The notes beneath the pieces are model-generated. The model worked only from the letters and a program-made list of their open reading frames with translations, was not told where the DNA came from and searched no databases. A program made the position numbers and the translations under genes. A DNA stretch of 64,000 nt, from positions 57,789,371 to 57,853,370 of the forward strand of contig NC_068567.1 in the NCBI RefSeq assembly GCF_025698545.1, given 5' to 3'. The stretch is from Gossypium raimondii. Its lineage: Eukaryota; Streptophyta; Magnoliopsida; Malvales; Malvaceae. This document shows, piece after piece, positions 22,985 to 35,775 of the stretch; the first letter of the stretch is position 1; each line of letters begins with the position of its first letter.

Positions 22985-24008
22985 GGTTCTGTTTAAAGTT
23001 ATTTTAAGTTAATCATCAGCTCATACAAACTCTAATTATAATTAAAAGTTTGTTTGTGCATTGCATTGTCCTAACTGAAGATAATTGTAATTATACATAT
23101 TGTAATTATAAATTCTAAGTATCACGTAATGCTAATTTCTTTTGGTTCGGTTTAGTTTTTAATTTTATAAGGCTGTAGTGACTTTTATTTTATTTTATTA
23201 TATCCATTTTAATAGTTATGTTTGATTTTTGTCATTACTATAATAAATTATTAAATTAAAAATTCATCGTAATTTTATCATTTCAATTAAAATTATATTT
23301 AATTGTTGATTGAATCTTAGCTCATCGTTGTCAGTGTAGTAGGACATAGATTAGAGTGTGTTGAAGTGCATTATACTCTTGTTTAATGATCGAGAAAGGT
23401 TATGAGTAATTTTAGGGATTGTATTCTATTAAAAAAGCAGATATAATAAGAAGATAGATTTATATTAAAAAAATTATAATTAATTTTTAATAAATTGATT
23501 ACGTGTTCGTGCACATGGCATAATGTAATAATATTTAAATCAGTTATGCAAATGGCAAACTGAATGGAAGAATACATTTTTCATTTGTTTAGTTTTCGAG
23601 CATTCAGTGTGTTATGAAAATAAAAAGATTAAAGTTATGCAAACCCAAATTTAGATTGGATATGGGCTTGGGCTTGGGCTTGGGCTTAGTTGAAGAAACT
23701 ATGAACATGACACCATTACGTACTTTATATTTATAAAATACCATGTAAAAAAAATTTTCCAACTTTAATTGGAATGATAAAATCGAGACTATAAAAATTT
23801 TGGATTAATATTATTAATAATAAAATGATATATCATTATTGGTGTAAAATAAAAAATATTGAAGGACTTGAAAATAAATATAATTAAGTATTAATTCTAA
23901 TTATTTTGTTTCTCTTTTGGGTTTTTTTTGGGTTTTGGATTTTAGATTTTGAATTTGATGTTTTTGTATTTATTTATATTTAATAATTATAATTAATATT
24001 TATTTTTA
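22985..24008. other. AT-rich intergenic stretch with a hexamer repeat
   Basis: Contains (GGGCTT)4 at 23664-23687 and a SINE-like segment at 23300-23475 related to those at 15305 and 19640. Otherwise featureless AT-rich DNA. Confidence 0.45.
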
Positions 24009-24376
24009 GGGTAAAATACTAAAAAAAGCCTTTTTTTTTAATTTACCGAAATGGGCCCGGTATTTTATTATTTACCGGAATGAGCCTTTTTCCCCTAAAT
24101 CGCATCCACGTCAGTGCGAAGTCAGGGGACGTGTCAACAAATCGCGTCCACGTCAGCGCGCTTTGCTGGCGTGGACACATAGTGTCCACGTTAGCTCTAT
24201 TTGTGTCCACGTTAGCAAAGCGCTACCGACGTGGACGCGATTTGCTGACACGTCCCCTGACTTCGTGCTGACTTGGACGCGATTTAGGGAAAAAAAGGGC
24301 CCATTCCGGTAAATAATAAAATATCGCGCCCATTTCGGTAAATTTAAAAAAAAATGGTTTTTTTGGTATTTTGCCC
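24009..24376. mobile_element. CG-rich palindromic (foldback-like) element
   Basis: About 368 bases form a nearly complete palindrome. The left arm reads GGGTAAAATAC, then TTTACCGAAATGGGC, TTTATTATTTACCGGAATG, CCCTAAATCGC, AGTCAGGGGACGTGTCA and AAATCGCGTCCACGTC. The right arm reads the same in inverted order with few differences. The inner arms are CpG-dense with repeated CCACGTCAGC / GTGGACGC motifs, while the outer 80 bases are AT-rich. No coding content. The superfamily is uncertain because no clear target duplication is visible. Confidence 0.75.
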
Positions 24377-24500
24377 TTTCATTTATTCAACGGATATGTG
24401 CTGCTTATCAAGACAAGTCAATTCTCCGGCCATTGCTGAAATCGTACAAATTTTTACGATTTAAAAAAATAATTTTTTTAAATTATTTAAAAATAGGGAT

Positions 24501-24610
24501 TTAAGAGAAATTTAAGAGCAAATTGAGATTAAATATGGATTTGAGAGAAATTTAAGAGCAAATTGAGATTAAATATGGATTTGAGAGAAATTTGAAAGGA
24601 ATTTGAGAGC
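24501..24610. repeat. 40-bp tandem repeat (2.7 copies)
   Basis: The unit TTGAGAGAAATTTAAGAGCA...AAATATGGAT starts at 24501, 24541 and, truncated and diverged, at 24581. GAGA-rich strings continue to about 24640. Confidence 0.85.
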
Positions 24611-24699
24611 AAATTGAGAGGAAATTTGAGAGAGGATTAATTTGTGAAAAAAAATAAAGGGTGGGGGTATTTATAGATTTTTTTGACCCGTTGGGGGGC

Positions 24700-25000
24700 A
24701 ACGGTAAAAAAAATGCGTTGCACTGTTCACGCGCGGGGAAATCGCGTCCCCAGGGGCGCGCTACGTGGCAGCAAATCGCGTCCACGTTAGCGCGCTTTGC
24801 TGATGTGGACACAAATAATGTCCACATAGTGTCCACATCAGCAATGCGCGCTAACGTGGACGCAATTTGCTGATACGTCCCTTGACTTCGTGCTGACGTC
24901 GACGCGATTTAGGGGAAAAGGGCCCATTCCGATAAATAATAAAATATCGGGCCCATTTCAGTAAATTTTAAAAAAAGTGGCTTTTTTTGGTATTTTGCCC
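24700..25000. mobile_element. One-armed relative of the CG-rich palindromic element
   Basis: From about 24769 the sequence repeats the right half of the 24009 element (AAATCGCGTCCACGTTAGCG, GTCCACATAGTGTCCAC, TGACTTCGTGCTGACG, then AAATAATAAAATATCGGG and TATTTTGCCC). Its outer left arm is replaced by unrelated sequence (TATTTATAG, then GGGGCAACGG) preceded by the 40-bp repeats. Open frames on both strands here reflect the palindrome, not genes. Confidence 0.65.
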
Positions 25001-26639
25001 TTTTTTTTAAACCTTTCAATATTTTTTTTACAAGAGTTGATAGGCATTATTGTTGTTAAGCGATGAATCTTGACCTTCATGGCGAGTCTTCAATTTGGCA
25101 AAAGAATAAATGGCTTCCATCAATAAACTTTTTTACGGTGGAATTGCTCATGGTGGATATATGATAAATATACTGTAACAGCCTAATTTTCAGTGGTGTC
25201 AGAAACAATAGTTTGAGACTACTAAATTCGACGAGTGAGTTCAAAATTTTAATTTTTATTATTTCCAAGTTGAGTGTGATTTTAGAAAAATTTCTGAATT
25301 AGTGATTAGTGTTTTAGAAAGATTTATTATATAGAATGGTTTCGAAAACGAGGTATCGAGACCTCGTTTTTATAAATCGAGCTGTAAATATTTTTTATAA
25401 ATATTTATGGAGTGTTATTACAATAGTATTAAAGTCTCGTTAGAAAATTTTAATATTTTAATAGTTAATTAAGTAAAAAGGACTAAATTAAAAAATGTGC
25501 AAAACTTGCTAATTAAAGAAATAGGGATTAAATAGCTTAAGTGGTAAATAGGGGAGGACCAAAGAGGCAATTAAACATTTATTAGAAGGCTGCAACGGCA
25601 TGTGCAGAGAAAAATCTTGAAATTTGATGACTTAGGGGAAAAATGGTCATTTGGGAATTAAGATAAAAATTTAAAACAAAGACTAAATTGAAAATCTAGA
25701 CATTTCTTCATCAATATTCAGCCAAAAACAGCCATAAGAGGGCTTATAAAGTTTTTTTTTCATATTTTTACTTCAAGTGAGTTTAATTCTTGCCTTTTTC
25801 TTGAAATTTTTATGTTTTTAAGACTTTTACAAATAGGTCCAACTATCTATTTCAAGTAGCTTTTGATTTCATGGGTAATTTTGAAAGTTACCATTGATGA
25901 GTTCTGGAAGTATGTGATGAATTAACATGGATTTAGAACTTTAATTTTGTTATATGATGATTTTATCAAGTAATTTCAATAGAAATTGATTTTAGGACCA
26001 AATTGTGAAAAGATTAAATATTAGTGTTTGGTATCAAATTTTGTTTATCAAAGGCTGTGTGATAGTTTATAATATTTAGATAAATTGTCAATTGGGAAAA
26101 ATTAGCTCATCTGATAGGCTAACTGGAGAGGGACTAATTTGCAAAAATTGTACAAGTTGGGGTAATTGTATAATTTTGAAAATTGAAGGGTATAAATTGT
26201 GAAGTGGACTGAAACTGAAATGAATTTTGATGAATTTATAATTTTACATTTTAGATCAAGAGCCCGTAGACAAATGTGAAAAAGGGAAAATAGCAGAATT
26301 GTCCCTGAATTACTACAAATTCCACCGTTTAACCCAAGTAAGTTCGTATGGTTAAACCTTAATATTATATGTTAAATTGATGAATGGTAGTATGTATTTA
26401 TTCATATCATTTGTGGAAAATAAAATTATTGTTAAAATAAAGAAATTAAATTGAATGTTCAAATCCGATCGGAAATGCGGAATTGAGTACTATCGTTATT
26501 GGGAAAGGATGAATTGACGAAAATGTAAAGGATGAATTGACGAAAAATGTAAGAAGAAAAATGTAAAGGATGAATTGACAGTAATGTAAATGATGAATTG
26601 ACGGTAAGTTATCTAAATAAACCGAGGTTCAGCATTTGT

Positions 26640-26810
26640 TGCGAACTTTCGTGTTTACTTTTCATTTAGCTCTTACGAGCTTTTCTTAACTCATATGAGT
26701 TTATGTTTAACCCTAATGGGTTTCCGTTCAGTTCCTATGAGCTCAGCTCAACCCTTACGGGTCTTGTTTAGCACTTATGTGTTTCAGTGTAGCCTTCGGG
26801 CTTCTAAATA
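26640..26810. repeat. Array of short palindromes in the LTR at 25174
   Basis: Imperfect units of about 24-28 bases, each centred on a small inverted repeat: GCTCTTACGAGC, CTCATATGAG, CCCTAATGGG, GCTCAGCTC, CCCTTACGGG. Spacers read TTTAGTT or TTCAGTT. At least six units can be counted. Confidence 0.8.
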
Positions 26811-27444
26811 CGATGTACTCACATCCGTAAGTCGTACTCCGATTTGGTAAGGGATAGAAGTGACATAAGAGATTAATATAAGAATATTTAAAGTTATTGA
26901 TAGTATTGATGTGAATTCATAAATTAAAGTTGTTGTTGGCAGGAAATGTAATTTGAATGATTTACTTACTTGATTTGATTGTAATATGTTCAATGTTCGG
27001 TAAGATTTATGTTAAAACCATCGAAGTTACTAAGTTTCATTAAGCTTACTTGTTTTTTTTAATGTCTTTGTAGATTGTTGTGAGGTCGGGGGATCGGATC
27101 AACACTTCAAGCCACTGTATCCAATTTAATCCAGTAGTTTTTGCAATGTAAATTTTGGTTTATATGGCATGTATAGGGTTGGTTTGGCAATGAAATAGTT
27201 GAATTGTGGTTGTAAATGATAAATGTTTATGAGTATGTAATTAGTAGTAGATTTTATAAATCTATGAATGAGTTAAACAAGTAAGTGTAATAGTTAATTA
27301 AGTATTTGTGATGTCATGTCATGTTTAAAACATGTGTTTAGCTTGTGTTGATTGCTTGATTGGGTTATATTTATGTATTGAAATATAGTGTATAGGTTGA
27401 TGTCAAAATGGATGAGAAAAGTGTGGCATTAAAATGACCTATTT

Positions 27445-27800
27445 TCGTCCACACGGGCGTGTGTGTTACCCGTGCGTAACACACGACCTGACACATGGGT
27501 GTGTGGTCTGGCCGTGTGTCCCCTGAATCTTAAAATTTTGAAACAGAATTCCCAGGTTTTTGCACACGACCTAGCACACGGGCGTATGGCTTAACCGTGT
27601 AACCCCTGCACCTTATACACGGCCTAGCATATGAGCGTATGGCTTGGTCGTGTGACCCAAGTCAAAGAGTTACACAGGTATGGACAAGGGCTGAGGCACA
27701 GTCGTGTGCCTCACATCGAATGCCCACACGACCTAAGACACGGTCGTGTCTCCTGACCATGTGAATCACACGGCCGGCCATACGGGCATGTGTCTCGTGC
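27445..27800. repeat. CACGG/CCGTG palindrome array in the LTR at 25174
   Basis: A dense, irregular array of CACACGGGCGTGTG-like motifs (CACACGGGCG, GGCCGTGTG, CACACGACC, CACGGCC and so on) over about 350 bases. The local sequence is GC-rich inside an AT-rich LTR, with many self-complementary pairs. Confidence 0.85.
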
Positions 27801-28036
27801 TCTTAAGAGAATTTTTGAGATTTTGAGAAAAATTTCCTGAGCATCTAGTTTAGTCCCAATTCACTTTTAAGGTGTATATTGGACCTCGAGGGCTCATAGA
27901 AGGGACAATATAAACAATTTATGATTAGTTTCGGATATGTTTATTAAATGTTGTGAAATGTTCGTATTTAATCTGTAAAGTCCAATAATACCCCGTAACC
28001 CTATTTCGGCAACAGATAAGGGTTAGGAGTGTTACA

Positions 28037-29051
28037 TATACAATGTTGTTGGAATCAAATAGATTGGATTAATTAATAATTGGTTGATATATTAATTTTA
28101 ACAAAGAGATGGAATAGGTTTACGAGTGAATCACTCATAACTGCTAACAAAATTTAAATTTGAAGAAAAAATGATTATTGAATCAATTTATAAGTTGTTT
28201 AAATTTTTTACTTTTTACTTGTTTATTTAATCATTGTTCGAATGGCGATTGAATGAATATTGAACTAATTTATAAGTTGTTTAATTTTTGTTATTTTTTA
28301 CTTGTTTAATTAATCATTATTGGAATGACGGCCGGATCAATATGGTTTTCAAAACATTGGCTGAAAAGGGACATTTTATTTAAATCACTTTTACATCTGT
28401 TGAGGCTTTTAACAAAATAAAAAAAAAATCGTAATTTGGATATTTACTAGTCACAATAAACCTATTCAATAGGGAATTTATAGGCCTATTGTAAAAAATG
28501 TGTGAAAATATGCGAATGATCTTCCTTTCATCATCAACAGTTCAATGGAATGAGTCACTCAAAGAACCCAGAGCCTTTGCCAACAGCCATTCACTTTTAG
28601 GAAAGGTTGTTAGAGTTAGGTAGTTTGTTAAGTTCAATTGTTCATACACATGTTAAGAAAGGTCATTTAAAATTCATTATATATGAAAGGTATGAGTATT
28701 GTAAAGAAAATGATGAAGAAATGTAATTTTTAAAATTCAAGATTCATTTTTTTCTTTTATTTCTCTCTCATATTTTCATTTTTACTCAATCATTTGTTTA
28801 TATTTCCTCGTCTCTACAATTTATTGTTTGATGAAAGTTTGTCACTCACTCATTTGTTTGTATTGTCTTTTTTTTTTTTGTCTCTTATTTTCAAGCATAA
28901 CAATTTTTTTCTCATAAAACCAAGGCCAACCATTTTGCTTGTCTTTGTCAGAGTTGCTTAACAAGATGAGTAGAATTTAACCTCTCTTTACAAGTGAAAG
29001 GTTTTTGGAGCTGATAGGCTTGTGCTTCAACAACATAATAAATATGTGACA
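28037..29051. other. AT-rich intergenic stretch with an 82-bp tandem duplication
   Basis: The unit AATTTATAAGTTGTTTAA...TTACTTGTTTA(A/T)TTAATCATT begins near 28181 and again near 28263 with several differences. The remainder up to the copia-like LTR shows no gene. Confidence 0.5.
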
Positions 29052-30124
29052 TGCTGGGATCTAGTGCCCTAAGTGTAGTGTATTCCACAATTTATACTTG
29101 TAATTTTTCAAACAAATTTATTTAAATAATATTCCATTATTTATTGATATCATTTATATCTATCTTCAACGACTTTTGCTCGTAAAGCAAAATGTAATTA
29201 AATATTGGCTCATTAATTATTGAATGTTTAACTAATATTAAGTTGTATTATGTGGTTAGATCATAACGTGAGAAGACAACTTATATTAGTAGATAAACTA
29301 AACAGTCCGTAGTCAAATCAAAATTGAGCAAATCGATTAAAAGACTATTATGTCGTTTATCAAGTCCAATTGAGGAGAATATTGTCTTAGGTATCGAAGC
29401 TGATGACTCTTAAAAGATAAAGACATAAATGTCATTGTTTGGATTGTCAATACATCGAATAAGACCCAAGTTGAATTTATCCTAAATCTATTTATGAATT
29501 TATTCACTTGTGATGTTCATAGTGTAGCATACCTTAATTCGAAGTGGATGATGTATTATATATGCATGACTCATATACTTCAATGTATTAATAAACCTAA
29601 GTTCAAATAGATAAGAAATCGAAAGCTGGTACGTTGAGTATACGACTTCTGCATGATGTAGCATCATTCCATAACAATGGAATCATAACCCTATAAAGGG
29701 TAAATGGTATCCTCCCATTGGCATTACATGATTGATGAAAAAGGAACGTGGCCACGGGTTATTTGTCACAAGACAAATGATTTACTTACTATGTGTCAGT
29801 AATTGGCTTTTTCATATTGGAAGACGTAATGATAATCGTGAGATTAAATAGTATCATATTGGGAGAATGAATTTTATCCCAAAGATATCAAGGATGTCCT
29901 ATGAGGATAACACACTTATGACAAGGTCATTAGATGAACACTTAAAGTAGTTTTCCTAATGGTATATAATATCAGAGTTCAATCATGGTACTGCAATGGA
30001 ATGACTCCATGATTAAATAAGTTGTAATTAATAGGCGAAATGTCGGAACTTAATTACAAATTATTTGAGCTCTAATTATATACGTACAATCGTTCCCTCC
30101 GTAATGAATATTAATTAATTAATA
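29052..30124 (+). mobile_element. Probable copia-type LTR remnant (left part)
   Basis: Begins TGCTGGGATCTAGTGCCCTA, a terminal style seen in plant copia LTRs. It runs non-coding for about 1.07 kb to the edge of the Harbinger element. Its last 178 bases are repeated at 35776-35958. The right-hand continuation (36476-36960) contains a TATAAATAG box, as an LTR promoter would. Internal copia genes are absent. The assignment is tentative. Confidence 0.4.
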
Positions 30125-30899
30125 GGTTAGTTTAACATTGCTTTTGAAAAGTGTTGTGGAAAAGTGCATTTGAGAAGTACTTTTGAAAAGTTTAGCTTAA
30201 TATTTAAGTGTTTAGTATTGTTGTCAAAAAGTACTTTTCGAAATAAAATGTCCATTTTAAACATGGTATTATAAAGTAACAAATATGCATTTAAATAATG
30301 TTCAAATTAGTTAATATTATGATATTTTAGTAATAATATAAAAATAATTTATTATAACTTATTGTTAATATATTAATATATGAAATATACATTTTAAATA
30401 TTTTAAGCAATTAATATGAATTATTTATATAAATTGTACTTTAAACATTTAAATATAACCATTAAATATTTGTAATTAGATATTAACACATTTGTATTAT
30501 TTTATTTTATTTTAAAATGTAATTTAAATATATAACCCATATTAGATATTAACATAACATAGAAAACATAAACCTAACAAATTAAAATGTTACATATATT
30601 TAAATTAAAGTTTCAAAAGGGTAATATTTATATACCAAATATAAATATTAAAATTTTACATTAGCATTTGCAATTTTAAGTGAATTTATTAAACTAGAAG
30701 CTATAGCATTTCTTGTTAATTCCATTTCAAAATCACTTGAATTGTTTGATTCACCATCATCATCATCACTTTCTCCATCATGCACATCTTTTGGATCAAT
30801 AATATTCTCATATGCCCTGTTAATATTTTCGTATTCTATAAAATCTACATCATTTTGACAAACATATTTTCAGATAAAATTGTATATCATCATTGTAGC

Positions 30900-31960
30900 A
30901 ACAACGATCATTGTTTACTTTTCAAAACTATAATTTGGCATATCCCTTAAAATGATCCATTTTTTTTCCAAATCACCAAAAGTTCGTTCAATCATACTAT
31001 GTAATGATGAATGTGAATGATTGAATCTCTTCTTTACTAGATATAGGTCTACTTCTATGAAAGTCAGGTAAATGATATCGTTGTCTTTTATATGGTCCAA
31101 GTTAACCTTTCATTTGAAGATATCTAGAATCAACAAGATAATATTTTCCTACATGTTATAATATGACAAACAATTAATTCAATAGTTGTTTTTCTTTTAA
31201 CAATTAAATAACTTATACTTTATTATTTAAAAAAGAAATAAATGAAATATCTTACCATTTGGTGGGTGTGGAAATTTGTATTTTGGATCTCGAATTACAT
31301 CAAGAAATATCTTAACATCTGATAGATCCTTCCTATCCAACCATAACAAAGGTGAAACACATATTGAAATTACATACTACCATAACATTCTGAGTCAAGA
31401 CACCTTACTTTTCAATATAGGGAATTTGTTCATTTGGTGGAAGAATAGCGATAATATGGGTACCATTAATTGCACCTACAATAATTGCACCTATGCAATC
31501 CTGCACAAATAATCGTATTACTCCAATGCATATTTTTAATCAACAAAAAATATTAAAATATAATAATATAATTTTAAATTTTAACCTTAAAATGCGGCAT
31601 ACATCTAAAATCATTATGTATTTGTTCGGGTATTGAGCTAAAAAAATGATCATCAGGTATAATTGGATCAATGGCCATCCTTGAAACTTTCTCAAGCACA
31701 ATTGCAAAGTATTGACTTATTATTGCTCAAAACATTTGAAATCTTTCTCGATATTGGGAAACTTTTTCACTGTTGCCCAAAATATACAAAAAAAAATCTC
31801 AACGTTTCACGAGAAGGTATGTGTCTTGAAATTTGCAATTTGTATATTGTCTCCAAAACTCTCACAAACTTGTGAATATAATTTTTGACATCCTAAAATT
31901 AATCATACAACGTGATTCATGACCGTCAAGGATCTTTCAGATCCATGCCTCACCTAATTG
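30900..31960 (-). pseudogene. PIF/Harbinger transposase (DDE_4-like), inactivated
   Basis: In minus-strand order: FRCMPHFK, an intron, DCIGAI, NGTHIIAILPPNEQIPY, TQNVMVVCNFNMCFTFV, YLVDSRYLQMKG and HSSLHSMIERTFGDLEKKW followed by ILRDMPNYSF. These match the conserved blocks of plant Harbinger transposases. The first catalytic Asp of the usual 'DGTHI' block is Asn here, a short repeat of GAI precedes it, and several frameshifts and stops follow. The acidic tail continues to about 30730 (CATCAT repeats on the plus strand). Extents are approximate. Confidence 0.8.
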
Positions 31961-32394
31961 TTTTGAATCCATGCATGGTTGCTTCAGTATATACTTCTCA
32001 TAACCTACTTACACATAAGAAGATGCAACAACAAATAATTGGTAAAATCATTCCATGCGTTGTAAAATCTCTTTCTTTTCCCTTTCATCATCACTTTCAT
32101 CTCCATTGGAATTGTCAACCATACTCATCACCTGTGAACAAATTTTATATCCAAAATCAAACATAAACTACTATTGATAAAATTAGATTATACATAAATA
32201 AGTAGAACATAAATTCAATATCCAAAAACCAAACATAAGCAACTATTGATACAACTAGATTACACATAAATAAGTACAATATAAATTCAATATCCAAAAT
32301 CAAACATAAACAACAATTGATAAAAACTAGTTTTGCATTGTTGTTTAGTCACATTATAGATATCTCTAGACCCTAAAAGACTAGAAAATTTTCA

Positions 32395-33379
32395 ACTCTC
32401 CTCCATTTCCGTCTTAAGCCATAACGCTTTAATATTGGGATTAATTAATAAAAATACAATTCGCTCGTCCTTATTGAGTAATCATTTCAGTGAGAAAAAG
32501 TATAGTGAACTAGTTTCTGGAACTTCCTCCGACATGCTATCAAGCACTTTGACTGCTTGTGAAATACCATATGGATCCATAACAAGAGTCAAACTACATG
32601 TGCCTTGACTCATGTTATCAACTACATTGCATAATTTTTTAATTTGACTGGACAATCTTCCAACCCCTCCAATTTGCTTTGTGGATTTCTTCCTTCCAGT
32701 TTTAAAATGTGAAGTAGATATCTCAAGTGTTTTTCTTTTTTGACCGTTTCCATCAATTTGAACATCATTTCTCGCATTTTATTCCTTATTCTCTTCAAGT
32801 ATGTCATTGTCAACATCCTCAAAAAATTCACCACGGAGTGTACTAAAAGAAGGTGCCTATGCTTTATCACCGGTTGCAACTACCCCCATGAACATTTGGT
32901 CCAACTTCCATTCGAATTCAAAATCAATGCCCGATGTTCTGAATTTTTGAGCTTCTACATATAAATTGGTAGTTTAATAAGAAATTATCAATAACCTCAT
33001 AAATAAGAAAAAACAAAAATGTTAAGAATTATTAATGTACCTTTAGCCTACTCTCCCACCAATCATCTGATGCATCAACGTATCTTTTTATAGGATTCCA
33101 CCCTAGACTAGCATTTCCGCCTTTAAGTTTTTTCTAAGCCTTCCATTCTTTTTTCAAGGTATCTTGCCTAATTTTAAGTTGTCTTTGTGAATAAGCCTTG
33201 CATGTTTCTTTCTTGAAGTTGGTTATTATTTTCAGCCATCCATCTTTTGTGAAATGAGTACCAAGTCTATTGCCTTTCAATATATCTTTAATACAAATAT
33301 CATAAAATATTTCTATCAATCTCTTATCCCACATTGCTTTGACCTTTTCACCACTAACTTTAACCACCGAAATACTCAT
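32395..33379 (-). pseudogene. Harbinger-associated SANT/Myb-like protein (ORF1), inactivated
   Basis: The N-terminal frame (33379-33134) contains MWDKRLIEIFYDICIKDILK, then GNRLGTHFTKDGWLKII and LKKEWKA, the Myb/SANT-like DNA-binding domain (Myb_DNA-bind_3) of Harbinger accessory proteins. A UAG stop replaces the Trp expected after KEWKA. Beyond it the same frame resumes (KKLKGGNASLGWNPIKRYVD, then DDWWESRLK), an intron follows, and a second exon carries the C-terminal part (to about 32395). In living members this protein binds element ends and partners the transposase. Confidence 0.8.
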
Positions 33380-35775
33380 CTATTGTGTATATAAACATAT
33401 TCATTTCAGCTAATAAATCAAAAAAACAAATCATAGATGGAGACCAAAGCCATTTACCTCTAAAGGAGAAAGTAAAAAAGGAAAAAGAAAAAAGAAGCAT
33501 ACCTTGAAGGAACAAAGATCAAAATATGTATCTTTGAATAAGAAAGGCAAGTCCTCTTCCACTGCTGATACTTTTGTTGTATTTCAATCTGCCATAAAAT
33601 CAAATCCAAGTTAGGGTTCCATTATACAAATATGACTCCACAAAAACACATTCAAAATGGCCTTGAAAATACAGACAATTTGTATATACATATTCATCAC
33701 AAAAATTGAATCCAAGTTTTGTACTGTAAGGATACATAACATGACATAATAGAGACCAAAATCAAGCAAAGCCTCTATCACAATATGCAAACCTTACATT
33801 TAAGCCAAATATATTGAACATAATAGATCAACATAGGCCAAAGAGTCAAGATATTTTAAATTTAACATGTAATTTAACCTTGACATTCGTAATAAATATT
33901 GTGAACAACTTTTTCAAGTTCCAATTTGCACTGGTTACAATGAACATGAAAACGATAATTATTACATAATATCTCACAATTAATAAAAAGAAATACATTC
34001 TCACCAAAAATTTATGTGCGTAATTTATATAAAAAAAGGATTTAGGTAGGAAATTTGTATAAAACCGGATTTAAGGTTAGTAACTTCTCTAATTTATTCA
34101 TCTAATGGTTTAAATTTTAAATTTAAAACAATTCATTCTCACCCAAAAGAATATATTTATTATGCATCTATTTAAGAACATAAAAGATAAATTGTTTCCA
34201 TTTATAAAAAGATAAAATTCACTATCTATCCTTTCCAATGTCTAACTCTTCCACCTATTAATCATCATCTTCTTCTCTAGAAACCAAACTATATGAGATT
34301 CTTTTTATCAGAAACAAATTTATTCAAGACTAGAAATTACAAAAAAAATTTGATATGGTCAGTATGAGGGACAAGAACCTAATCATACAAATCCCAAATA
34401 AGCAGTTTGTGAGACAATGTTGCCTCTTAAGTTTCTTGTCAGCATTTAGATGGCTTTAAGACATTTTGATTCGACTATAACATATTTCCAATAGTTGAGA
34501 TTAATCAGCATGGAACCTAATCTAGTCACTAGGGTTACAGCTACAAAAGTGTTCATATAATCATAAATTGTTTACACATGAGAAGACCATTGGGTACTCC
34601 TGAAGTTTACTCTTGAAACAAACCTGTTTAGGAGCTAAAGTGCTTGTAAACACTAATACAACAACAACAATGACAAAATTTATAATAATTTAAACATAAA
34701 TGAGAATAGCAAACTGAGAGGAAGAAATCTGTTGAAATAAGTCTTCATTCAAATTGTTATGGAGGGGATAAATTGATGCAATGAATACCATCACATATTT
34801 CCTACTGAAATCTTATCCAAGAAGACTAATGTCACCATTGTAGATATTTACCTCAAAAACAGAGGATTGAAAAAACATTGGCACTACCAAAAATCAAATA
34901 CCATACGAATACTTTAACTATTAATAATTAAAGGCAAGAATAAGCATATTCGAGTGTTAAACAAGATTGAAAAAGAGGATATTCTAATCATTCAGACATC
35001 CTAAACTACAAAAAATATATGCTACATATTTCACATATGATCTTGTCATTTAGTGAGTTAGGATGATATAAATGTTGATTCTTTCTCTGACCTTATAGCA
35101 ATATACTTTTGATAGTCGTGCATCATCTCTATACATATCAAAAGACAAGTTTTATGTTCTTCAGAAGTTTCAGCATAGCGTCAAATAAAACTCTAAAAGG
35201 TACTAATGGGATACAATCCAACAAATCAAAGGAGAAAAAACCAACAAAAGAATCAAAGCGAAATGGGGAAAAAAACCCAGCAAAAGAATCAAACTCAGCA
35301 ACCAAACAGAAAACCTAAGAAAATCAAAGGTGAAATGAGAAAGTTAACTTAAAATGGGGAGCAACAAAACTCAGCAGCAACCAAAAAGAGCTTAACCTGA
35401 AATGGAGGAAAAAACGAGAAAGTTAAATGGGGGAGTTGAAATGAGAATATGAGATTAGGGGAGTAAAAAGAAAGTGAGAGAGAGCAACAAAAACCCTTGG
35501 AGAAAATGATAGAAGCAAAGAAAATGAAAGAGAAGGGAGAGCCAGAGAAAACTCAAAAGGGAAAGTATCGTGTATTAGAGGGATGAAAAAGTAATTAAGC
35601 TTTGAAAAGTGCTTTTGAGAGGAGAATAGCTAAAAATTTTAGCTTCTCCATTTGGCCAAAAGTGCTTTTGAGAAGCCAAATATTTCAGAAAAAAGTTACT
35701 TGTTTAGCAACACTTTTATTCCAAAAGTGTTTTTCAAGCCAAAAGTGCTTGTCCAAAGCAATGCTAAACAAGACC

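Larger units (their letters stand above)
25174..28036 (+). mobile_element. Solo LTR-like element, Ty3/gypsy style, with 5-bp target duplication
   Basis: Starts TGTAACAGCC and ends GTTACA. TATAC is present exactly on both sides (25169-25173, 28037-28041). 2863 bp without coding frames, primer-binding site or second LTR, so solo LTR is the simplest reading. It shares terminal sequence and layout with the elements at 37091 and 40359. Two repeat arrays inside are listed separately. Confidence 0.85.
30125..35775 (-). mobile_element. Decayed PIF/Harbinger DNA transposon, about 5.65 kb
   Basis: The termini are imperfect inverted repeats: left GGTTAGTTTAACATTGCTTT and right (minus strand) GGTCTTGTTTAGCATTGCTT. 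Inner arms continue the similarity with AAGTGCTTTTGAGAAG-like strings. Both canonical Harbinger genes lie inside on the minus strand: a SANT/Myb accessory protein (33379 downwards) and a DDE transposase (31960 downwards). The 3-bp flanks are ATA and TTA, a decayed TWA-type duplication. Both genes are inactivated. Confidence 0.85.

Noticed and set aside
24080..24873. Open frames with Val/Asp/Ala-rich translations on both strands
   Set aside because: They arise from the palindromic CG-rich elements; the same peptide strings (NVDAIC, VSTLA) appear on both strands because the DNA is inverted-repeated.
27445..27800. CRISPR-like array
   Set aside because: Spacing and units are irregular, the motif is a palindrome inside a plant LTR, and no cas-like context is possible in this genome.
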